From contig CAJXTQ010000008.1 of assembly GCA_913060985.1 (NCBI GenBank), forward strand, positions 1 through 14,967: a DNA stretch of 14,967 bases. The letters are read 5' to 3'. The notes under the pieces are model-generated. The model was not told where the DNA came from. It saw nothing but the letters and a program-made list of their open reading frames with translations, and searched no databases. Below, one piece after another: positions 8,148 through 13,145 of this stretch (positions are counted from its first letter, which is position 1; each line of letters begins with the position of its first letter). Position numbers and translations under genes: made by a program. The stretch comes from an uncultured Micrococcales bacterium. Its GTDB lineage: Bacteria > Actinomycetota > Actinomycetes > Actinomycetales > Microbacteriaceae.

Positions 8148-8606
8148 TTGCAGTTTGAAGAGAAATTAGCGGAGCTAGGTCACACCCTTCCCAGCGTTGC
8201 CCCACCAGCAGGCTCTTATCTACCGTCTTTGACCTCTGGCAATTTGGTATTTACAGCTGGCCAAATTCCCCTTGTGGAGGGAAAGCTTGCAGCCACGGGG
8301 AAAGTTGGCGCCGAGGTTGATCTTGAAACAGCCCAGCAGCTTGCGAGAATTTGTGTTCTTAATGGACTGGCTGCCGTAAAAAGCGAGATTGGCGATCTGC
8401 AAAGAATTAAGCGAATTGTGAAGCTGGTTGGTTTTGTGTCATCAGACCCGGGATTTATCCAACAGCCTCAGGTTATTAACGCCGCCAGCGATTTGCTCGC
8501 AGAAACCTTCGGAGAGATTGGACGCCACGCCCGCAGTGCCGTAGGCGTGGCAGTCCTCCCTCTTGATGCTCCTGTTGAAATAGAGCTGATCGTCGAATTC
8601 GATTAG
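8148..8606 (+). CDS. RidA/YjgF-family protein (reactive enamine/imine deaminase-like)
   Basis: RidA-family enzymes hydrolyse reactive enamine/imine intermediates released by PLP-dependent enzymes. The 152-residue product has the family features SGNLVFTAGQIPL and a C-terminal HARSAVGVAVLPLDAPVEIE, in which Arg129 matches the substrate-carboxylate-binding arginine of canonical RidA. It belongs to the longer subgroup of about 150 residues rather than the 128-residue archetype, so the exact substrate is open. The start is TTG at 8148, with AAGGA at 8136-8140. The stop TAG (8604-8606) overlaps the stop TAA of convergent acs (8603-8605 on the minus strand). The same four-base geometry ends asd. Linkage to a DUF4177 gene is conserved in actinobacteria. 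Confidence 0.92.
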   Translation: MQFEEKLAELGHTLPSVAPPAGSYLPSLTSGNLVFTAGQIPLVEGKLAATGKVGAEVDLETAQQLARICVLNGLAAVKSEIGDLQRIKRIVKLVGFVSSDPGFIQQPQVINAASDLLAETFGEIGRHARSAVGVAVLPLDAPVEIELIVEFD

Positions 8607-10579
8607 TCCTCGCTTGGAGCGGTAGACATTTTTCCGCTGATGGAGTCCATCACTGATGTGTCGGCCAATGTCGTTACATCTCCTACCGGCCTGTCCTCGG
8701 CGACGTCCCTAAGCAGTCGACGCATGATTTTTCCGCTTCGAGTTTTAGGAAGTTCGTTCACAACAAAGATCTGCCTTGGCTTGGCGATCGGGCCAATCTC
8801 CTTGGCAACGTGCTCGCGAAGTTCCTTGGAAACATCCAGTTCGTTCATGGTCTTCTCTGCCTGGCTTCGCTTCATGATGCAGAAAGCCACAACTGCCTGA
8901 CCGGTGGTTTCATCCTTGGCTCCAACAACTGCTGCCTCAGCAACATAGGGGTGAGCAACCAAAGCTGACTCGATCTCAGTGGTGGACAATCTGTGGCCAG
9001 AGACGTTCATTACGTCATCCACTCTTCCCAACAACCAGATGTCACCATCATCGTCGTATTTGGCTCCGTCTCCTGCGAAGTAGGTTCCTTCAAAGCGAGA
9101 CCAGTAGGTCTCTTTGAATCTTTCGGGATCTCCCCAGATTCCTCTGAGCATCGATGGCCAAGGTTCGGTGACAGCAAGGTAACCGCCATGTCCAGGACCA
9201 ACGTGCTTGCCTTCGTCATCGAGCACTTTGGCATCGATTCCGGGCAGTGGAACTTGAGCACTTCCTGGCTTGGCATCGGTAACTCCCGGCAAGGGGCTAA
9301 TCATGATCGCTCCGGTTTCGGTTTGCCACCAAGTGTCGACAATTGGAGCCTTGTTGCCACCGATTACCTCTCGATACCAAACCCACGCCTCTGGGTTAAT
9401 TGGCTCACCAACAGATCCCAAAACTCTGATTGAGGATAGGTCGTAGTGCTGAACAACTTCTCGACCCATCTTCATAAAGCTTCGGATTGCTGTTGGAGCG
9501 GTGTACAAAATTGTCACGTTATATTTCGCAGCAATATCCCACCATCTTCCCCAGTCAGGGGTGTCTGGGGTTCCCTCGTAAATAACCTGAGTTGCGGCAT
9601 TGGCCAGTGGACCGTAGGCGACGTAGCTGTGGCCGGTGATCCAGCCAATGTCTGCAGTACACCAGTAGACATCGGTTTTGTCATGCAGGTCGAAAACGTT
9701 TTTGTGAGTGTAGCTAGCTTGGGTTAGATACCCACCCGATGTGTGAAGAATTCCTTTTGGCTTTCCGGTGGTTCCACTGGTGTAGAGGATGAACAGTGGC
9801 TGCTCTGCTGGGAATGGTTCGGCCACGTGCTCAGTATCAACAGTGGCCATCATTTCGTGCCACCAGACATCGATGCTGTCATCCCAAGCAACCTCCTGCT
9901 TGGTTCTTTCAACTACCAATACTTTCGAAACCGATGGGCACTTGCCATCAGCCAGTGCTCCGTCAACGTTTGGCTTAAGCGCACTCGCCCTTCCCTTTCG
10001 GTATCCGCCGTCGGCTGTGATGATTACCTTCGCTTCAGCGTCTTGAATTCGTTGCGCAAGACTGTCGGCACTAAATCCACCAAAGACAACTGAGTGGACT
10101 GCACCAATTCGCGCCACTGCCTGCATGGCGATTACAGCCTCCGGGATCATGGGCATATAGATTGCCACACGATCGCCGGGCTTCACGCCGAGCTTGATTA
10201 GAACGTTGGCAGCTTTTTTTACTTCCTCAAGTAGCTGCTGATAGGTGTAAACAGCTGTATCGCCAGGTTCACCTTCGAAAAATAGAGCCACTCTCTTTCC
10301 AAGGTCATTTTCTACATGTCGGTCCAGGCAGTTATAGCTAACGTTCAGCTCCCCATCGTGGAACCAGCGAGCGAATGGTGCATTTGACCAATCAAGGGTT
10401 TCGGTGAACGGCTTGTGCCAGTGAAGCTTGTTGGCTTGTTCCGCCCAGAAAGCTAAACGGTCTGATTTTGCTTTTTCATAGAGGTCTGGTTTTGCAATGG
10501 CGTTTGCGGCAAACTCAGCACTCGGCGGAAAATGGCGGGTTTCGGTAGATAGATTTTCGATCTCGTGATCGTTTGACAT
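8603..10579 (-). CDS. acs: Acetyl-CoA synthetase (acetate--CoA ligase)
   Basis: Acs activates acetate with ATP and CoA to acetyl-CoA through an acetyl-AMP intermediate, allowing scavenging of low acetate. From the ATG at 10579 the product has 658 residues, close to E. coli Acs (652). It carries the adenylation P-loop YTSGTTGKPKG, WCTADIGWITGHSY, WWQTETGA, and the hinge region GDGAKYDDDGDIWLLGRVDD. The C-terminal PKTRSGKIMRR contains Lys617, the position acetylated in other Acs enzymes. The Shine-Dalgarno GGAGG (10590-10586) favours this second of two adjacent ATGs; a TTG-started 14-residue extension is less likely. The gene stands alone on the minus strand, head to head with the 6C RNA across about 105 bp. 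I could not assign a good acs promoter. Confidence 0.97.
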   Translation of the reverse strand: MSNDHEIENLSTETRHFPPSAEFAANAIAKPDLYEKAKSDRLAFWAEQANKLHWHKPFTETLDWSNAPFARWFHDGELNVSYNCLDRHVENDLGKRVALFFEGEPGDTAVYTYQQLLEEVKKAANVLIKLGVKPGDRVAIYMPMIPEAVIAMQAVARIGAVHSVVFGGFSADSLAQRIQDAEAKVIITADGGYRKGRASALKPNVDGALADGKCPSVSKVLVVERTKQEVAWDDSIDVWWHEMMATVDTEHVAEPFPAEQPLFILYTSGTTGKPKGILHTSGGYLTQASYTHKNVFDLHDKTDVYWCTADIGWITGHSYVAYGPLANAATQVIYEGTPDTPDWGRWWDIAAKYNVTILYTAPTAIRSFMKMGREVVQHYDLSSIRVLGSVGEPINPEAWVWYREVIGGNKAPIVDTWWQTETGAIMISPLPGVTDAKPGSAQVPLPGIDAKVLDDEGKHVGPGHGGYLAVTEPWPSMLRGIWGDPERFKETYWSRFEGTYFAGDGAKYDDDGDIWLLGRVDDVMNVSGHRLSTTEIESALVAHPYVAEAAVVGAKDETTGQAVVAFCIMKRSQAEKTMNELDVSKELREHVAKEIGPIAKPRQIFVVNELPKTRSGKIMRRLLRDVAEDRPVGDVTTLADTSVMDSISGKMSTAPSED

Positions 10580-10582
10580 CAT

Positions 10583-10590
10583 TGTCCTCC
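10583..10590 (-). promoter_or_regulatory. Strong ribosome binding site deciding the acs start
   Basis: On the minus strand GGAGGACA precedes two adjacent ATG codons (10582 and 10579). GGAGG lies 3 nt from the first and 6 nt from the second, so the second fits better. It argues against the TTG at 10621. Confidence 0.75.
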
Positions 10591-10652
10591 AGTCGACGTT
10601 GACTTTTTTATCTTGCCACAAAACTTAATTCTTGGAATCCGGTGATATTGGA

Positions 10653-10680
10653 TTGTTTTCTTTTTGTAGTGGTTTAGTAT
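10653..10680 (+). promoter_or_regulatory. Candidate promoter of the 6C RNA
   Basis: TAGTAT at 10675-10680 fits the TANNNT -10 core. TTGTTT at 10653-10658 could be the -35 with a 16-bp spacer. It would start transcription near 10686, just before the first structured element of the 6C RNA. The -35 match is weak. Confidence 0.5.
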
Positions 10681-10685
10681 TTCTG

Positions 10686-10775
10686 ATGTCGGTTTACCGA
10701 CCGAGGGCCTTGTTCCCCCCAATCGGGCCCTCATGGCGGCAGGTTTCCCCCCATTCCTGCCGCCTCTTATTTTTT
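10686..10775 (+). ncRNA. 6C RNA (actinobacterial C-rich-loop sRNA)
   Basis: This matches the described 6C RNA class: two hairpins, each with a run of six C in its loop. Hairpin 1 pairs GAGGGCC (10703-10709) with GGCCCTC (10726-10732) around a 16-nt loop with CCCCCC at 10715-10720. Hairpin 2 pairs GGCGGCAGG (10735-10743) with CCTGCCGCC (10756-10764) around a 12-nt loop with CCCCCC at 10747-10752, and a T-rich tract follows. A short palindrome, GTCGGTTTACCGAC (10688-10701), lies near the 5' end. In mycobacteria the 6C RNA (B11) is thought to act by pairing its C loops with G-rich mRNA sites, and it lies upstream of the same tad-like cluster. The strand is set by the C loops and the T-tract. The 5' end is estimated from the -10 box and the 3' end from the T-tract. 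Confidence 0.9.
10735..10775 (+). terminator. Intrinsic terminator formed by 6C hairpin 2
   Basis: A perfect 9-bp GC-rich stem is followed by TCTTATTTTTT (10765-10775), a Rho-independent terminator layout. The hairpin is also a conserved part of the 6C RNA. Some read-through into the tad genes is possible because only 55 bp separate it from the next start. Confidence 0.8.
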
Positions 10776-10830
10776 CCACAGATTTCTTGCTAATCCCCAT
10801 AAGCATTCGCAGTTGCTCAAGCCTTGAACT
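10776..10830 (+). other. Spacer between the 6C RNA and the tad ATPase gene
   Basis: These 55 bp hold no recognisable Shine-Dalgarno before the ATG at 10831 and no convincing promoter. An in-frame stop at 10825-10827 blocks upstream extension of the ATPase gene. The ATPase message therefore depends on read-through from the 6C promoter or on a promoter I cannot recognise. Confidence 0.5.
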
Positions 10831-11652
10831 ATGAGGCTCAACCCCGCTTTGCAGCAACTGCTTGAACTTCCCGATGTCACTGATGTTTTGATAATGGGGT
10901 GCGATTCCAGCTTTGTCTTTGATGGTGCTTGGAAGCAGGTTGCTAATCCTTTCAGAACAGCCGAGAAGCTCCGGAAACAGATTCTTGAGCTGGCAATGAG
11001 TTCAGGTGAGCGCTGGGATATAGCTAAGCCATTTGTTGACTTCAGCTTTGGCCACTTGCGATTCCACGCTCTGATGGGGGGAGTAGTCGCGGATGATGAC
11101 CAGCTGGCAATTAGGGTGCATAGGGATTTTCCCGCTGAGGATCTGCACCCCAAGCTGAGATTGATTGCGGAGTCTGATGACAGCTATTTGATCTCGGGCG
11201 TCACTGGCTCCGGTAAGACAACTTTGCTTCACCAGATGCTCTCAGCAAATGGTCGAAGAACTGTCCTGATTGAACAAACGCCGGAAATCCAACTGATGCC
11301 ACCCTCGGTAACCATTCGCTCTAGAAGGGCAAATATTGAGGGTGCCGGGTCGCTGACCTCCGCTGAGCTTTTAAATCAGGCCCTGCGGATGAGACCCGAG
11401 AGGATTGCCATTGGCGAGGTGCGAGGAGAGGAGATTATTTCTCTTCTGTTGGCTATCAATAATGGGCATAAGGGTGCTGCGGCAACCATCCACGCACATT
11501 CGCCAAAGGCCGTCCGCTCAAGGCTAATCACACTCGGCTTAATCGCGGGTGTTGGAAAAGAGTTGGTTTTAGATCTCTCGAAAAGCATCGACTGGCTAAT
11601 TCATGTTGAGAACTGTCAGCTCGAGGGCATCTACAGCTGGAGAGAACTATGA
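10831..11652 (+). CDS. TadA/CpaF-type secretion ATPase, short form
   Basis: This belongs to the type II/IV secretion ATPase family that powers assembly of Tad-type pili or pseudopili at the inner face of the membrane. The 273-residue product has Walker A GVTGSGKTT (123-131), the Asp-box-like region IEQTPEIQL (147-155), the Walker-B-region GEVRG (195-199) and the His box GHKGAAATIHA (212-222). The catalytic core looks intact, but the N-terminal domain is only about 110 residues, so the protein is well short of typical TadA/CpaF proteins (roughly 350-450). It resembles the actinobacterial 'helicase/secretion neighborhood ATPase' group (Rv3659c). A stop in frame just upstream fixes ATG 10831 as the first start; no Shine-Dalgarno is visible. 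Codons 82-84 include a GGGGGG run complementary to the 6C loops. It overlaps the next gene by ATGA. Confidence 0.9.
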   Translation: MRLNPALQQLLELPDVTDVLIMGCDSSFVFDGAWKQVANPFRTAEKLRKQILELAMSSGERWDIAKPFVDFSFGHLRFHALMGGVVADDDQLAIRVHRDFPAEDLHPKLRLIAESDDSYLISGVTGSGKTTLLHQMLSANGRRTVLIEQTPEIQLMPPSVTIRSRRANIEGAGSLTSAELLNQALRMRPERIAIGEVRGEEIISLLLAINNGHKGAAATIHAHSPKAVRSRLITLGLIAGVGKELVLDLSKSIDWLIHVENCQLEGIYSWREL

Positions 11653-12380
11653 GCGTGGATTTGCTCATTGCTGGAATTGCAGCTGGCCTAACTCCTCAGC
11701 AGGCTTTGGAGATCCAAAAAGACTCCATAGATAAGTTGCCAAAGCAAGACAAGAAAGAGTTTTGGGAATTATGGAATCTAGCCACCAAGGTGGGATCGCC
11801 AATCACTGAAGCGTTGAGAATGATTCAAATCTCAATGGATCAGCGAAGAAAATTTTTAGCCGAATTGGAGGCTATCTCGGCTACCCCAGCTGCAACCAGA
11901 CAGCTGTTGACCTGGCTTCCAATTATTGGTTTGTCAGTAGCGCAGGTCATCGGCTTGAATCCACTCTCAGCGCTGAGTTCCACCCTTGGCCAGATGGTGT
12001 TTGCCTTTGCTATTGGTTTGTTTTTGCTGGGTGTCTACCTCTCAAGAAGGATTGCAAAAAAACTCACGGCATCGCTTCCAAGGACCAGCCTGAGACCCTT
12101 GAAGGATGCCCTGAAACTTAGGGCCGGTGTTCCACTGTCTGAATTGAAAACTGACAATGAGATTTTTGAAACTGCGATTTCAACCGGTGCCCCGGCTGCC
12201 AATATTTTGATTCAGCAGTATCTGCACAATCAACAAATTGAATTCGAGCGAAAGCGCAGTCTTCTGGCTAAAGATTCAGTGAAGCTACTTCTGCCTCTTG
12301 GTCTTACCTCGTTGCCCGCCTTTGTCTTAGTCACAGTTTTTCCACTCATAATTTCAAGCTTCAGAATGACAAATATCTAA
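11649..12380 (+). CDS. TadB/TadC-like membrane protein (GspF-related)
   Basis: This is probably the inner-membrane platform protein partnering the ATPase. The 243 residues contain a soluble helical N-terminal part and hydrophobic segments at about 88-105 and 113-132. A second soluble region includes SELKTDNEIFETAI, and a C-terminal hydrophobic region spans about 212-237. The order of a GspF-like half, membrane segments, another helical stretch and a final membrane segment suggests that two half-domains are carried on one chain. Related clusters often have two separate proteins (for example Rv3658c and Rv3657c). I recognise it mostly by layout and position, with little motif support. The ATG overlaps the ATPase stop (11649-11652), with GGAGAG just upstream. 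The stop is 14 bp before the pilin-like gene. Confidence 0.78.
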   Translation: MSVDLLIAGIAAGLTPQQALEIQKDSIDKLPKQDKKEFWELWNLATKVGSPITEALRMIQISMDQRRKFLAELEAISATPAATRQLLTWLPIIGLSVAQVIGLNPLSALSSTLGQMVFAFAIGLFLLGVYLSRRIAKKLTASLPRTSLRPLKDALKLRAGVPLSELKTDNEIFETAISTGAPAANILIQQYLHNQQIEFERKRSLLAKDSVKLLLPLGLTSLPAFVLVTVFPLIISSFRMTNI

Positions 12381-12383
12381 CCC

Positions 12384-12390
12384 GGGGAGG
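12384..12390 (+). promoter_or_regulatory. Strong ribosome binding site of the pilin-like gene
   Basis: GGGGAGG ends 4 nt before the ATG at 12395. It is among the strongest Shine-Dalgarno sequences in the window. This fits high expression of a structural subunit and makes the short ORF credible. Confidence 0.7.
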
Positions 12391-12394
12391 AAAT

Positions 12395-12568
12395 ATGCGA
12401 AGGCTGCTCGATGACAAAGGTGCCGCAACCGCGGAATATGCAATTGCAATGATGGCTGCAGTTGCTTTTGCCGGATTGCTTGTGTTGATTATGCGAAGTG
12501 ATGAGGTGAGAACCATCTTGTTTGATTTAGTCAACCAGGCGCTAACAGTTGATTCACTGGAGGAGTGA
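12395..12568 (+). CDS. DUF4244 / Flp-like small pilin-type protein
   Basis: The 57-residue product is MRRLLDDKG followed by AATAEYAIAMMAAVAFAGLL and a short polar tail. A basic/acidic leader ends in Gly9, then comes a hydrophobic helix with Glu at +5 (Glu14). This is the layout of class III (type IV pilin-like) signal peptides cut by prepilin peptidase. The GAATAEYAIA core and the length fit the actinobacterial DUF4244 family found in tad-like clusters, in the position of the Flp pilin gene. No prepilin peptidase gene is in the window. GGGGAGG precedes the ATG by 4 nt. The 3' end overlaps the TadE-like frame by 20 nt if that gene starts at 12549. The gene is easily missed because of its size; position, Shine-Dalgarno and sequence all support it. 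Confidence 0.88.
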   Translation: MRRLLDDKGAATAEYAIAMMAAVAFAGLLVLIMRSDEVRTILFDLVNQALTVDSLEE

Positions 12569-12875
12569 TGACGGTCTTGTGACTGCAGAGTTTGCACTCA
12601 CAATCCCCAGTTTCATAATTCTTTTGATGACCTTGATCGGGACCTTTCAACTTGGAATGGAGCGAATTTCAAATCAGCAACTGGCGCAAGCCGAGGCCGT
12701 GAGGGTTGGCCTTGGTGAGGAAAGTGAATATGAGCAAGAGACCCAAATCGGAATGGTCTGCGTAAGGGTTTCCGGATCTCTGGAGGTATTGGATGGCTAT
12801 GGCTGCGCGGTTGATTATCGATTCTCGAGGATTGATGACAGCAATGGCTTTGGGCTTGAGCTTTTTGGCAATTAG
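12549..12875 (+). CDS. TadE-like pseudopilin
   Basis: The 108-residue product starts MIHWRSDDG and continues LVTAEFALTIPSFIILLMTL, then a soluble domain with two cysteines (VCVRVSG and GYGCAVDY). The TAEFA motif after a glycine, with Glu at +5, followed by one hydrophobic helix is typical of TadE proteins, which are minor pseudopilins of Tad pili. The start is uncertain. TTG at 12549 has AGG at 12537-12539 and keeps the charged leader before the cleavage glycine. GTG at 12579 would remove that leader and is less consistent with the family. The 3' 83 bp overlap the next gene. The counterpart in M. tuberculosis is probably Rv3655c. Confidence 0.82.
   Translation: MIHWRSDDGLVTAEFALTIPSFIILLMTLIGTFQLGMERISNQQLAQAEAVRVGLGEESEYEQETQIGMVCVRVSGSLEVLDGYGCAVDYRFSRIDDSNGFGLELFGN
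12782..12786 (+). promoter_or_regulatory. Ribosome binding site inside the TadE-like gene
   Basis: GGAGG lies 6 nt before the ATG at 12793, within TadE-like coding sequence. It decides the start of the overlapping gene and supports the 83-bp overlap as real. Confidence 0.75.
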
Positions 12876-13137
12876 CCTGATTTCAATCGCCGCAATTGCC
12901 ACCAATCTCTTATTTGTTTCAGGCAATCTAAGCTTCACTTCTCAACAGGCAGCCCTTCTTGCGGCAGATAGTTATCGCGGAATTACAACCGGTTTTCCCT
13001 GTGAGCGAGCATCAAATTTGGCGAGCCAACTTGACTTGAATCTAGTTTCATGTCGTATTGTCAATGGCGTTGCTGAAGTTGAGCTTGCTAGGACAGTCGG
13101 TTTTTTCAGACTCAGCTACAGAGCGTTTGCGGAATAG
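12793..13137 (+). CDS. TadE/TadG-like protein of the tad cluster (Rv3654c-like)
   Basis: The 114-residue product has a leader ending in DSRG, then LMTAMALGLSFLAISLISIA as a membrane helix, and a small outer domain. The pattern AALLAADSYRG, then FPCERA and VSC near the C-terminal third, matches the actinobacterial 'helicase/secretion neighborhood TadE-like' family, which carries an AALAAAD-type stretch and two spaced cysteines. Unlike the two preceding small proteins it has Met rather than Glu at +5 after the glycine, so processing by prepilin peptidase is doubtful. The ATG at 12793 has GGAGG 6 nt upstream. The gene shares 83 bp with the TadE-like gene in another frame. The stop TAG abuts the topA Shine-Dalgarno. 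Confidence 0.8.
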   Translation: MAMAARLIIDSRGLMTAMALGLSFLAISLISIAAIATNLLFVSGNLSFTSQQAALLAADSYRGITTGFPCERASNLASQLDLNLVSCRIVNGVAEVELARTVGFFRLSYRAFAE

Positions 13138-13145
13138 GAGAGGGC

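Noticed and set aside
8613..8641. Small inverted repeat AGCGG/CCGCT just past the ridA stop as a terminator
   Set aside because: The stem is only 5 bp, its T-run is in the loop rather than after the stem, and it lies within acs coding sequence.
10580..10621. Longer acs product starting at TTG 10621
   Set aside because: The strong GGAGG lies downstream of that TTG and is properly spaced for ATG 10579; the extra 14 residues look like translated leader.
10579..10857. Minus-strand open frame crossing the 6C RNA and the acs leader
   Set aside because: Its sequence is low-complexity and unlike any family I know. It is antisense to a structured RNA, and its end only overlaps the true acs start region.
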